This document shows, piece after piece, positions 1 to 7,008 of a stretch of DNA of 12,288 nucleotides. Each line of letters opens with the position of its first letter. Within the stretch, counting starts at the first letter, position 1. This DNA comes from Porcipelethomonas sp964621265. Lineage in GTDB: Bacteria; Bacillota; Clostridia; Oscillospirales; Ruminococcaceae. The notes under the pieces are model-generated. The model was not told the origin of the DNA and searched no databases. It saw nothing but the letters and a program-made list of their open reading frames with translations. The stretch lies in the NCBI GenBank assembly GCA_964621265.1, contig CAZULQ010000049.1, positions 1 to 12,288 on the forward strand. Reading direction: 5' to 3'. Position numbers and translations under genes: made by a program.

Positions 1-57
1 GTCTCTTCTATTATACACTACTTCAGAGGTTTACACAAATTTTGGGATGGAGTCAAT

Positions 58-83
58 AAAGGAGACTGAAATCAGTCTCCTTT
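58..83 (-). terminator. Rho-independent terminator of the dockerin protein gene
   Basis: A perfect 12-bp stem (AAAGGAGACTGA at 58-69 against 72-83) with a 2-base nominal loop lies 6 bases past the stop codon of the minus-strand dockerin gene. On the minus strand it is followed by an A/T-rich tail rather than a clean T-run, while the plus strand reads into TTTTTAATTTT. It may act in both directions. Bases 1-57 hold nothing I can identify. Confidence 0.75.
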
Positions 84-89
84 TTAATT

Positions 90-1124
90 TTATTTAAGTA
101 ATTTCTTCGCAATCTCAACTGCGTCGTAGAGGTCAACTTTTCCATTGTCGTCATAGTCGGCAAGAATAAGTTCGGATTCAGAAAATTCTCTCATGCCCAT
201 AATATTTTTTGCTATTTCTATAACATCATAAAGATTGATATCAGAATTACAATCAACATCACCAACCGCATAGTCATCAGGAATAACAATGTTATATGAA
301 CCACTTTCAGCAGATTCCAGGCAGCAATAAATTAAATCCACTTTCATGTTATTTACTTCTTCTGATTCCTGCAAATCAATAAGTACATTTGTAAGTATTT
401 CGCCTTCCGCCTCTTTTACAAGCTGAAAATAAACATCATTTTCATGTACAAGCTTAGCATAAAGATTTTCTTCGACTCCTTCTATACTGCTCACGTCAAA
501 GCTTTCTGCCTGTTCTGCACTGTCAAATCTAAGACGAATTGCAAAAAGGTTTTCACCAAAACCTGAATCTTCTATTCCATTTCTTTCAAAATAAGATGGC
601 ATATCCTCAGGCACTGCTACTCCATAGGACTGATAATAAATTGGTTCTGCATAATCTGCCTTTCCACTCTCAAGAATGTCCTGCTGATATTCATATGTCT
701 CCTCAGAAGTTTTAAAACCATGAATACGGTATACATCATCTGTAACTTCAATAGGAGTATCAAGGCTTTCTGAATTTGTCCAGCAAGCATCTGTAATAGC
801 TGTTCTCAACTGAAATTCAGAAAGCTTAGAAGCCTCTATTCCTTCGGGAAGCTCCGGTTCAGCACCATTTACCATTCTGACAACAAGCATTTTAGGTGTA
901 CAAGCATCTAACCCACACATATTATAGTTTTCATCAATCAGAAATTCATGATATTCATAATATGCATCCTGACCTGTGTAACTCGGCTCAATTCTGTAAG
1001 AGAAAACAATTTTTTCTGTGTCAACTATCTGCCATGACCTTTCAGCCGAAACATTCATAGCGCCAAACGAAGTAATTGTCGCCACCGCCATAATTCCTGC
1101 CATAATCTTCTTTAACTTTTTCAT
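90..1124 (-). CDS. Secreted protein of unknown function with C-terminal type I dockerin
   Basis: This encodes a 344-residue exported protein. It opens with a typical signal peptide (MKKLKKIMAGIMAVATITSF, likely cut after VSA near residue 26). The middle, about residues 30-280, matches no family I recognise; it is acidic and could be a binding or inhibitor-like module. The last 60 residues (285-344) are a type I dockerin: two calcium-loop/helix repeats, GDVDCNSDINLYD and ADYDDNGKVDLYD, each followed by an EIAK helix. Dockerins bind cohesins on scaffoldins, so the protein is probably attached to a cellulosome-like complex on the cell surface. The start was placed at the ATG at 1124, because an AAAGG ribosome-binding site at 1134-1138 has 9-nt spacing to it; an upstream in-frame TTG at 1133 would abut that site. 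No convincing promoter was found upstream. It is the last gene left of the inserted element and has its own terminator. Export and the dockerin are clear; the function of the main domain is not. Confidence 0.9.
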   Translation of the reverse strand: MKKLKKIMAGIMAVATITSFGAMNVSAERSWQIVDTEKIVFSYRIEPSYTGQDAYYEYHEFLIDENYNMCGLDACTPKMLVVRMVNGAEPELPEGIEASKLSEFQLRTAITDACWTNSESLDTPIEVTDDVYRIHGFKTSEETYEYQQDILESGKADYAEPIYYQSYGVAVPEDMPSYFERNGIEDSGFGENLFAIRLRFDSAEQAESFDVSSIEGVEENLYAKLVHENDVYFQLVKEAEGEILTNVLIDLQESEEVNNMKVDLIYCCLESAESGSYNIVIPDDYAVGDVDCNSDINLYDVIEIAKNIMGMREFSESELILADYDDNGKVDLYDAVEIAKKLLK

Positions 1125-1475
1125 AAAAACCAACCTTTCTTTTTGTAAAGTATAGATGACTGTATAGCCTTCTACTTATTAGACGACTAAAACTCGAAAA
1201 ATACTCACCTATTTTAAAAAAAATCTGTGAATTTCTTTCTCAACAATAATAACGATAAGAATTTCAGAAATTTACACCTTTTTCAGGTTATTTTTCATAT
1301 TTTTTCAAACTTTATAAGATGTGTGATTATTGAAGCCTGATATATGGGCATTACTGTGCAATATGCATAAATAGAAACAAATACAACATGATTATTAAAT
1401 CAAGTTTTTTCGAAATTTCAACTGAAGGTTACTGATGATAGATATCCGGTCGAGCCTAAAGAAAAATCGCCCCCT
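1125..1475. other. Intergenic region without a visible gene
   Basis: About 350 bases of A/T-rich sequence between the dockerin protein gene and the tRNA terminator. It must hold the promoter of the dockerin gene, but I see no well-spaced -35/-10 pair. No RNA gene, repeat or ORF with a ribosome-binding site stands out. Confidence 0.5.
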
Positions 1476-1502
1476 AAAAAGTAGGAGACGAATTTGTCCT
1501 AC
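1476..1502 (-). terminator. Terminator of the host tRNA-Leu gene
   Basis: On the minus strand a 6-bp stem (GTAGGA/TCCTAC, 1497-1502 with 1481-1486) encloses a 10-nt loop and is followed directly by TTTTT (1480-1476). It lies 13 bases after the CCA end of the tRNA 3' half, which is where the terminator of a monocistronic tRNA gene belongs. It was cut off from its promoter by the 7.3-kb insertion. Confidence 0.65.
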
Positions 1503-1515
1503 GCGATCACGTACC

Positions 1516-1567
1516 TGGTACGGGTGACAGGACTTGAACCTGCACACCTCTCGGCACCAGAACCTAA
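1516..1567 (-). pseudogene. 3' half of the split host tRNA-Leu(UAG)
   Basis: Read on the minus strand, this is the 3' 52 nt of a class II tRNA: last six anticodon-loop bases TTAGGT (1567-1562), anticodon stem TCTGG (1561-1557), a 13-nt variable arm with GCC-GAGA-GGT, T arm GCAGG-TTCAAGT-CCTGT (1543-1527), acceptor CACCCGT (1526-1520), discriminator A and an encoded CCA (1518-1516). The 5' half is missing here and lies at 8859-8897. Joining the halves at the shared core gives 85 nt with every stem paired: acceptor GCGGGTG/CACCCGT, with only a terminal G-U, and anticodon stem CCAGA/TCTGG. It has no promoter of its own now and should be inactive. Confidence 0.9.
1562..1567. other. Left attachment core (attL side)
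   Basis: ACCTAA on the plus strand (TTAGGT on the tRNA strand) is shared with 8859-8864. To its left the sequence is tRNA; to its right it is element sequence starting TGGTAATGACAC. With a 6-bp identity the exact crossover cannot be fixed within it. A short shared core is what serine integrases leave, whereas tyrosine integrases that use tRNA genes normally share a longer 3'-end identity. Confidence 0.8.
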
Positions 1568-1600
1568 TGGTAATGACACGATATTGTAGAAATAAACAAT

Positions 1601-2380
1601 TTATTTTTTATTTCTATATTCAAGCGGCGTCATGCCTGTATGCTCCTTGAACTGTCTTGAAAAATGTGCAAAATTGTTATATCCACATTGTCTTGAAATA
1701 TCAGCACTGGTAAGATTAGTATTAAGCAACAGCATTTTGGCATGCTCAATTTTGCTGTTAATAAGATCCTCCACAAATGTAACACCGAAGTATTTTTTAT
1801 ATAAGTGCTGAAAATTTGACTTGCTCATGCGTATTTCGTGAGCAGTACTTTCAACAGAAAAAAATTGATAGTTTGCACTGTAAATTCTACTTCTTACAGC
1901 AGAAAGAAGTTCATAATAATTGTTATGCTCATCTGACTTGACTGCTGAAAGCTGCTCACTTACATGGTTAAACATAAGAAACGTATAGTGCTTTATATTG
2001 CTTTGCCTGTGTTTGTGTGATGAGTATACCTCATTAGCAATTGACTTTATGCAAAAACTGACAAAGTAAGGATTATCAAGTTGAATAGGTGTTTCATAAC
2101 CAAGTCCCATTGAAAGAAATTCCTCTTCTTCATCATTTTCATAAGTAAAATGAATCCAGTCGTTGGAAAATACACTTTGCGGAATACAGCGGTAAAACTG
2201 AGGTCTGTCTTTTTTATAAACGAAAAAGGAATTTTCGGGAACAATAATATCTTTACCGTCAATTGTGAAAATGGCGTCTGTTTTCACAAGAAGCAATAAA
2301 TTATCACCGCTGCCTGTAGGGCGGTCAATAAAAAAATCCGCATCATGACAATGATTATAGCCGATGTTATTTATAATCAT
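1601..2380 (-). CDS. AraC-family transcriptional regulator
   Basis: This 259-residue regulator has an N-terminal cupin-like sensing half (about residues 5-90) and a C-terminal AraC DNA-binding domain (about 160-257). The two helix-turn-helix units fall near 176-198 (VESTAHEIRMSKSNFQHLYK) and 224-246, and the family signature with CGYNNFAHFSRQFKEHTGMTP is complete. The start is supported by AGGAGGGGGA seven bases before the ATG and by a consensus promoter at 2411-2439. It ends 33 bp inside the left edge of the inserted element. It is divergent from the GH5 cellulase, separated by 217 bp, which suggests it controls that gene in response to a sugar, as AraC proteins next to glycoside hydrolases often do. 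The ligand cannot be read from the sequence. The family assignment is firm; the target is inferred from position and from the dyad at 2467-2482. Confidence 0.93.
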   Translation of the reverse strand: MIINNIGYNHCHDADFFIDRPTGSGDNLLLLVKTDAIFTIDGKDIIVPENSFFVYKKDRPQFYRCIPQSVFSNDWIHFTYENDEEEEFLSMGLGYETPIQLDNPYFVSFCIKSIANEVYSSHKHRQSNIKHYTFLMFNHVSEQLSAVKSDEHNNYYELLSAVRSRIYSANYQFFSVESTAHEIRMSKSNFQHLYKKYFGVTFVEDLINSKIEHAKMLLLNTNLTSADISRQCGYNNFAHFSRQFKEHTGMTPLEYRNKK

Positions 2381-2410
2381 AAGTCCCCCTCCTAATGCTT
2401 ATATATTTTT

Positions 2411-2439
2411 ATTATATATCTATATAATTCGGTTGTCAA
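2411..2439 (-). promoter_or_regulatory. Consensus promoter of the AraC-type gene
   Basis: On the minus strand TTGACA (2439-2434), a 17-bp spacer and TATAAT (2416-2411) form a full consensus sigma-A type promoter, with the start codon at 2380. The regulator is therefore probably made constitutively at a good level, unless it represses itself. Confidence 0.85.
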
Positions 2440-2466
2440 CGATTTTAGCAGAGATATTGCACGATA

Positions 2467-2559
2467 TGTAACAATACTTACATTATTAATCATTGTATTT
2501 AACGGGCACTATTGCTATAATTACAGTGTAAGTTAAAGCTTAATTGTTAACAACTTACA
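2467..2559 (+). promoter_or_regulatory. Promoter and candidate operators of the GH5 cellulase gene
   Basis: TATAAT at 2516-2521 is a perfect -10, but the -35 position (2493-2498, TTGTAT) is weak, as expected for an activator-dependent promoter. Upstream, TGTAA-N6-TTACA at 2467-2482 is a dyad centred about 50 bases before the likely start site, where an AraC activator could contact RNA polymerase. Downstream, the inverted pair TGTAAGTT (2527-2534) and AACTTACA (2552-2559) repeats the same TGTAA/TTACA half-site in the leader. The boxes are seen; that the neighbouring AraC protein binds them is inferred. Confidence 0.5.
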
Positions 2560-2597
2560 AACGTATTGTGGCCAACAGTAATAGGGAGGGTATTGTT

Positions 2598-4844
2598 ATG
2601 GTCTTTAAAAAAACAAAACAAGTATTATGCACAGCACTTGCGTTGCTTGTTGGAAGTTCATTTTCAAACTTCAATTTAATTGAAACAGAGGCTGCTTTTG
2701 AGCAGACGGCATCCGAGGTTGTGAAAGATATCGGATTTGGCTGGAATCTCGGAAACTCACTGGATAGCTATGTCGGTACAACCATCGGTTGTCAGGATTT
2801 ATCATCTGAAACCTGTTGGGGAAACCCGAAGTCTACTCAGACTCTTATTGACGGAGTAAAAGCAAGTGGCGTCAATGCTATCCGAGTACCTGTAACATGG
2901 TATAATCACATGGATTCAAATTACAATATTGATGAAGCGTGGATGGATCGTGTTGAGGAGGTTGTAAACTATGTTCTCAATGACGACTTATATTGTATTT
3001 TAAATGTTCATCATGATACAGGCGAAAACGGCTGGCTCAAGGCAAGCAGTAATAATCTCGATACAAAAAAAGAGATGTTTACCGCAATATGGGAACAGAT
3101 TTCCGAAAGATTTGGTAATTATGGGGATAAGCTTATCTTCGAAGGCTTCAACGAAATTCTTGATGACAACAGCGAATGGGTAAATCCAAGTCAGGAGTCG
3201 CTTAATATTGTCAATGACTTGAATCAGATGTTTGTGAATACGGTTCGTGCTTCGGGCGGCAATAATGCTAAGAGATGTCTTATTGTAAATACATATGCGG
3301 CGTCCGGAAATCCGTATGTAACATCAAATTTCAAGGTCCCGACAGATACTGTGTCTAATAAGCTTATCGCAGAATGTCATGTTTACCAGCCATTTTATTT
3401 CACTTCTGAATTCTATCCAGATGAAACAACATGGGAAAAGAATAAATATTATCTTGATGAGCAGCTTGACGCTATTTACAATAATTTTGTACAGAAGGGT
3501 GTTCCTGCAATTATCGGAGAATTCGGCTGTGCTTATACCAAGGATAATATGAGTGAAATTCTTTCATGGGCAAAATACTATGTTGAAACCTGTACAGAAT
3601 ATGGAATACCATGTTTTTACTGGGATAACGGTTCACAGTATAAGCTATACAACAGAACAACAGGCTCTGTAACACAGGCTGATCTGCTTGGAACAATGCT
3701 TGCAGCTTCCGAAGGTGAATCGTATGTGGTAGATACTACTTTATACGGTGATGCAGATAACAACGGACTTCTTGAGCAAAATGACATCAATCTGCTTCAG
3801 CAGTATCTTGTTTGTAAAATCGACACTGTCAGCAACTGCGACATGAACAAAGACAACAATGTCAATGTGTTTGACCTTATCCTTCTGAAGCGTGCTTTCA
3901 CTCAGAAGCAGAATATGTGCAGCAGCATGGATAACTGGTCAAGCTGGGTTGATACATCTAGCGGCGCCGATGCTGATATAACTTATACAAGCAATGGTGT
4001 AGCTGTAGATGTTAAAAATGGTGGTGTAAATCCGTGGGAAGTACAGGTGGCATATAAAAATATAACTCTTGAAGAGGAAGCAACCTATAAAATTTCCTAT
4101 GATTATTCCTGCACAGTAGCACAGTCTATGGATGGAAATGTAATGCAGAACTATGGCGATTATATGCCTTATTACAATATGCCTCTTGACTATACTACTG
4201 AAACTCAGCATTATGAAGGCACATTTACAATGGATGATAAAACCGACAAGAATACACAGGTTGCATTTAACTGCGGCGGTAAAAATATAACGCCTTGCAC
4301 TATTGAAATAAGCAATCTTTCACTCATTAAAATTTCAGGCGGAAGCAGCTCTGATGATAACGATAATAACAATGATAGTAATGACGATAACGACAATACT
4401 GAAGTTATTGAAGGCGAAAATCTTTGTGCTGATTCTTCAAACTGGGGCGGATGGTACTCCGAAGATGACGCAACAGCTGAAATAACTGCTGCTGATAACG
4501 GAATAACAATCAGCGTTACAAATCCGGGCACAGAAGAATGGCACATTCAGGGCAGCTACGCTAATCTTACACTTGTTGAAGGTGCCACCTATCGTGTTGA
4601 ATTTGATTATTATTCCTCGACAAATGTACCGCTCGGATTTCACGTTCAGCAGAACTATGACCCATACGGACAGTATCACTATGAAACTATAACGAGTACG
4701 ACTTCGACACAGCATTATACTGCTGATTTTACAATGACTGAAACTGATGATAATGTAGTGTGTGTATTCAACTGCGGCGGAGTTGATATTTCAAATCCGT
4801 TCTCTGTAAATGTACAGAACCTATCGTTAATTCGCATTTCATAA
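2598..4844 (+). CDS. Secreted GH5 endoglucanase with internal dockerin and two C-terminal carbohydrate-binding modules
   Basis: This 748-residue exported enzyme should cleave beta-1,4-glucan (cellulose, perhaps xyloglucan or mixed-linkage glucan). The order is signal peptide (residues 1 to about 34), GH5 catalytic domain (about 40-370), dockerin (about 385-438), a first binding module (about 442-580), an Asp/Asn/Ser linker (about 581-606) and a second binding module to the end. The GH5 marks are GFGWNLGNSLD, IRVPVTW, NVHHD, acid/base Glu186 in GFNE and nucleophile Glu308 in IGEFG; the WNLGN start resembles subfamily 4. The dockerin has two calcium repeats (DADNNGLLEQND and DMNKDNNVNVFD). The binding modules resemble each other and the CBM4/9 type (both end LIxIS). 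The start is the ATG at 2598 with AGGGAGGG just upstream; an in-frame ATG at 2544 has no such site and would put 18 residues before the signal peptide. It lies inside the tRNA-inserted element beside a divergent AraC regulator. Enzyme class is firm; exact substrate is not. Confidence 0.95.
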   Translation: MVFKKTKQVLCTALALLVGSSFSNFNLIETEAAFEQTASEVVKDIGFGWNLGNSLDSYVGTTIGCQDLSSETCWGNPKSTQTLIDGVKASGVNAIRVPVTWYNHMDSNYNIDEAWMDRVEEVVNYVLNDDLYCILNVHHDTGENGWLKASSNNLDTKKEMFTAIWEQISERFGNYGDKLIFEGFNEILDDNSEWVNPSQESLNIVNDLNQMFVNTVRASGGNNAKRCLIVNTYAASGNPYVTSNFKVPTDTVSNKLIAECHVYQPFYFTSEFYPDETTWEKNKYYLDEQLDAIYNNFVQKGVPAIIGEFGCAYTKDNMSEILSWAKYYVETCTEYGIPCFYWDNGSQYKLYNRTTGSVTQADLLGTMLAASEGESYVVDTTLYGDADNNGLLEQNDINLLQQYLVCKIDTVSNCDMNKDNNVNVFDLILLKRAFTQKQNMCSSMDNWSSWVDTSSGADADITYTSNGVAVDVKNGGVNPWEVQVAYKNITLEEEATYKISYDYSCTVAQSMDGNVMQNYGDYMPYYNMPLDYTTETQHYEGTFTMDDKTDKNTQVAFNCGGKNITPCTIEISNLSLIKISGGSSSDDNDNNNDSNDDNDNTEVIEGENLCADSSNWGGWYSEDDATAEITAADNGITISVTNPGTEEWHIQGSYANLTLVEGATYRVEFDYYSSTNVPLGFHVQQNYDPYGQYHYETITSTTSTQHYTADFTMTETDDNVVCVFNCGGVDISNPFSVNVQNLSLIRIS

Positions 4845-4867
4845 ATTCTTCTTTAATTTCCCAAATC

Positions 4868-4905
4868 AACAGAAAACACTGCATTTGTGTGCGGTGTTTT
4901 CTGTT
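4868..4905 (+). terminator. Terminator of the GH5 cellulase gene
   Basis: AACAGAAAACAC at 4868-4879 pairs perfectly with 4894-4905, with three further inner pairs (one G-T) and an 8-nt loop. It begins 24 bases after the stop codon. The 3' arm is rich in T (GTGTTTTCTGTTACTTT). It isolates the cellulase transcript from the element's core genes. Confidence 0.8.
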
Positions 4906-5053
4906 ACTTTATCAATATTTTTTGATTCAAATTTTATACTCAAATTATGACTTGACACAGATTTCTTTTCAAATTGAGATGTGTTAAATTAACATATTTT
5001 ATCATATCAAAATTTCATTTCCTGTGCAAAACAGAAAAATAATTTGTCCCCTC

Positions 5054-5134
5054 TTGACAAAACACTCAATTTGATATATCTTGAAGGTAAGGTAGTATAG
5101 CCCGTAAAGATTTAAGAATCTTTACGGGCTTTTT
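5054..5134 (+). promoter_or_regulatory. Promoter followed by a strong terminator hairpin ahead of the AAA ATPase gene
   Basis: TTGACA (5054-5059), a 17-bp spacer and TATCTT (5077-5082) make a plausible promoter. About 17 bases later lies a perfect 14-bp hairpin (5099-5112 with 5117-5130, loop TAAG) followed by TTTT, a textbook intrinsic terminator. A start from this promoter would give a transcript of only about 45 nt unless it reads through into the ATPase gene at 5178. It may be an attenuator, a short RNA, or a barrier to transcription from the cargo side. No alternative antiterminator pairing was obvious. The rest of 4906-5177 is A/T-rich with no gene. Confidence 0.6.
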
Positions 5135-5177
5135 GTTTTGGTTCTTAAATCGAAGTTAATGTTGGGAGGTCGGTAGA

Positions 5178-6212
5178 ATGAAAAAACTGCAAACGATTAC
5201 CTGTGAGGAAATCATGAACACTCCCCTTGAGCCAATCGAGTATTGTGTTGATAATCTGATTGCGCAAGGACTGTACATTCTCGCAGGTGCGCCAAAGGTC
5301 GGGAAATCGTGGCTTGTACTCGACATCTGTCTGTCGATAGCGAAAGGAGAAAAGATATTAGGTCAGAAAACTCAAAAAGGAACAGCGCTGTATCTCTGCC
5401 TTGAGGACAGCTACATCAGAATACAAAATCGCCTTTATGAAATCACGGACGAGCCGACAGAGAATCTTCATTTTGCTGTTATGGCTGATTCAATTGGAAA
5501 CGGCTTGGAATTGGAGATTGAAAAATTCAAATCAGAGCATACCGATTTGAAAATCGTTGTTATTGATACTCTTCAAATGATTCGTGACACTACTGATAAC
5601 GGTTACAGTTCAGACTACAAAGAGCTTTCCGTTCTGAAAGGTCTTGCGGACAAGCTTGCGATAGCAATTGTACTTGTGCATCATACAAGAAAGTGCAGAG
5701 ACAATGACCCGTTCAATATGATTTCGGGAACGACAGGTTTAAGCGGTTGTGTTGATGGAAGTATGGTTCTGATTGAAAGCAAACGAGGAAGTCGTACTGC
5801 AAAGCTTTATTGCGTCGGCCGTGACATTGAAAACAAGGAAATCAATCTTCAGTTTGACAGTAACTTTAAAAAATGGTTTGTAACTGATGAGTCAACTCAA
5901 TCACAACAAAAAGAAAACATTTTTCTTACTTCTGTTTATACCTACATCAAAAAGCATATATGTTTTGAAGGTACTGCTACAGAATTGATTGAAGAACTGA
6001 AACCGATAACAAAAGAAAGTTTACATCCCAATCGTGTAACACGAGATTTAATTCAGAATGGTTACGCACTCAAAAATTATGGAATAGAAGTCGAATCCAA
6101 GCGTGAGCACAACGGACGTAAAATTATTATTAAATATACACCCAAGCGTGACAGTAGTGACGGTAAAATTACTGCCGCAGTTACTGTCACGGAAAACTCA
6201 CAAACCTCGTAA
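5178..6212 (+). CDS. RepA-like AAA ATPase (AAA_25 type, DnaB/RecA-fold helicase)
   Basis: This 344-residue ATPase has Walker A GAPKVGKS at residues 37-44, Walker B with IVVID ending at Asp130, and a HHTRK motif at 168-172. That is the pattern of RecA-fold hexameric ATPases related to plasmid RepA helicases, which are often found on plasmids and integrative elements. The C-terminal part (about 245-335) is a separate small domain that looks like a winged-helix DNA-binding region. The start is fixed by GGGAGG at 5164-5169 with 8-nt spacing. The gene lies in the mobility core of the element, and its last codons overlap an inverted-repeat cluster (6145-6275) that could be its binding site. A role in replication or maintenance of the excised circle is inferred. 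It could instead assist another process needing DNA unwinding. Confidence 0.85.
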   Translation: MKKLQTITCEEIMNTPLEPIEYCVDNLIAQGLYILAGAPKVGKSWLVLDICLSIAKGEKILGQKTQKGTALYLCLEDSYIRIQNRLYEITDEPTENLHFAVMADSIGNGLELEIEKFKSEHTDLKIVVIDTLQMIRDTTDNGYSSDYKELSVLKGLADKLAIAIVLVHHTRKCRDNDPFNMISGTTGLSGCVDGSMVLIESKRGSRTAKLYCVGRDIENKEINLQFDSNFKKWFVTDESTQSQQKENIFLTSVYTYIKKHICFEGTATELIEELKPITKESLHPNRVTRDLIQNGYALKNYGIEVESKREHNGRKIIIKYTPKRDSSDGKITAAVTVTENSQTS

Positions 6213-6275
6213 CAGCGTTGGTTGATAGCGTGACAGTAAAAATATTTCTTCCGTCACACAAAGTTACTGTCACGC
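6145..6275. repeat. Cluster of inverted repeats built on GCGTGACAGTAA; candidate replication origin
   Basis: Two similar inverted pairs occur: CGTGACAGTA at 6147-6156 with TACTGTCACG at 6182-6191, and GCGTGACAGTAA at 6228-6239 with TTACTGTCACGC at 6264-6275. The arm-to-arm distance is 35-36 bp in both, and the pairs are about 82 bp apart. Degenerate copies (GTGACGGTAA near 6157, TTACTGCCG near 6170) sit inside the first pair. The first pair lies within the 3' end of the ATPase gene. Repeats of this sort next to a RepA-like gene are typical of origins or of operator sites; which one applies is not known. Confidence 0.6.
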
Positions 6276-6712
6276 CAAAATTAGCCGATTTGTGCCCTCG
6301 AAAGTTTCATCGGGAAAGTCATCGGCATAAAGCAGAAAACGCCACACGGAGCAACGTGGAGCGTGTGTGAGCGGAAGTGAAAACAATATATCATGTCGAC
6401 TTGGGTATCGACCCCTACAAATTAAATGGTCGTGCCTTAGATTACGTTAATCATCATGATAATAGAGCGAAAATGTCCTACCGAGGTCACTCGGTGCTAG
6501 TTAAAGTATCGGGGTCGTACTCCCGATACCGTCACAGCGGACGGCAAAGCCAACCGCAATTCTGCGAGAGTTGTGCAGTTTCAGAGAAAGGGGTTGTGAA
6601 ATCGGAGTTTTGAAAATCACGGGGTTGTAGCCTACAAGAACGGCTTAAACGCTTGGTTTTAACAGGAGTTGTACGAATTTAAGAAAAAATGTAGTAGAAA
6701 GGAAATATAAAA
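6276..6712 (+). other. Hairpin-rich non-coding stretch (possible structured RNA or oriT)
   Basis: No convincing protein gene fills these 437 bases. Several stem-loops lie close together: CCGAG-GTCA-CTCGG (6481-6494), GTATCGGG/CCCGATAC (6506-6513 with 6522-6529), GCGG/CCGC around an inner GGC-AAA-GCC (6537-6557), and CAATTCT-GCG-AGAGTTG just after. Before them, CACAC/GTGTG around 6340-6370 also pairs loosely. An open frame from a GTG at 6377 to 6613 exists, but it lacks a ribosome-binding site and runs through the hairpins. The density of stems suggests a structured RNA or a transfer origin. No family was recognised. Confidence 0.4.
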
Positions 6713-6868
6713 ATGCTCAATTTAATGTTCACAGGAATATCAACCACAGTAGCAGCATGGAGGGCGATAAGAACATGTCGAGACAGAGAGCAATACCACA
6801 GATTAAGTCGGTCGAAATTATTTATAACGGCAACAAAAAGACTTTTGAAATTTTCATGGAGTCCATGA
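6713..6868 (+). CDS. Possible 51-residue protein overlapping the next small ORF
   Basis: The ATG at 6713 is preceded by AAAGGA (6698-6703) with 9-nt spacing, a better translation signal than most short frames have. The product begins MLNLMFTGISTTVAAWRAIR, weakly hydrophobic, then becomes basic (many Arg and Lys). Its second half overlaps the 6775 gene in another frame. It may be a translated leader that couples to that gene rather than a protein with its own role. I do not recognise it. Confidence 0.35.
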   Translation: MLNLMFTGISTTVAAWRAIRTCRDREQYHRLSRSKLFITATKRLLKFSWSP

Positions 6869-6945
6869 TTCTAGATTATTTAAATTCATATAGTATAGCC
6901 AAATCCAAGTCCCAATGCTTTATTGGTAAGGTAGAATCTTCGTAA
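6775..6945 (+). CDS. Small conserved-looking protein of unknown function, mobility region
   Basis: This encodes 56 residues, beginning MSRQRAIPQIKSVEIIYNGN and ending with GKVESS. The start at 6775 is chosen because GGAGGG (6759-6764) lies 10 bases before it; the in-frame ATG at 6757 overlaps that site and has none of its own. The composition is that of a small folded protein with one beta-hairpin-like segment (VEIIYNGNKKTFEIF) and a helix (MESMILDYLNSYS). It precedes the serine recombinase by 85 bases in the same direction and may be co-transcribed with it. Small proteins beside serine recombinases can act as directionality factors, but nothing in the sequence proves this. Confidence 0.55.
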   Translation: MSRQRAIPQIKSVEIIYNGNKKTFEIFMESMILDYLNSYSIAKSKSQCFIGKVESS

Positions 6946-6980
6946 TTTGCTGGATTTATCAAATGCATTGTGATATGGTT

Positions 6981-7008
6981 GTCGTAGCACCATAGCAGGT
7001 GCTGCGAC
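6981..7008 (+). promoter_or_regulatory. Stable hairpin before the recombinase ribosome-binding site
   Basis: GTCGTAGCACC (6981-6991) pairs with GGTGCTGCGAC (6998-7008) over 11 bp with one G-T pair and a 6-nt loop. The recombinase ribosome-binding site AGGAGG (7018-7023) starts ten bases later. There is no T-run, so it is not a terminator. It could protect the mRNA, bind a regulator, or be a DNA site for the recombinase. Confidence 0.5.

Noticed and set aside
1125..1133. Upstream TTG start for the dockerin protein
   Set aside because: The AAAGG site abuts it; the ATG at 1124 has normal spacing.
6377..6613. Open frame of 78 codons from a GTG
   Set aside because: No ribosome-binding site at proper spacing, it runs through several GC-rich hairpins, and the translation shows no recognisable pattern.
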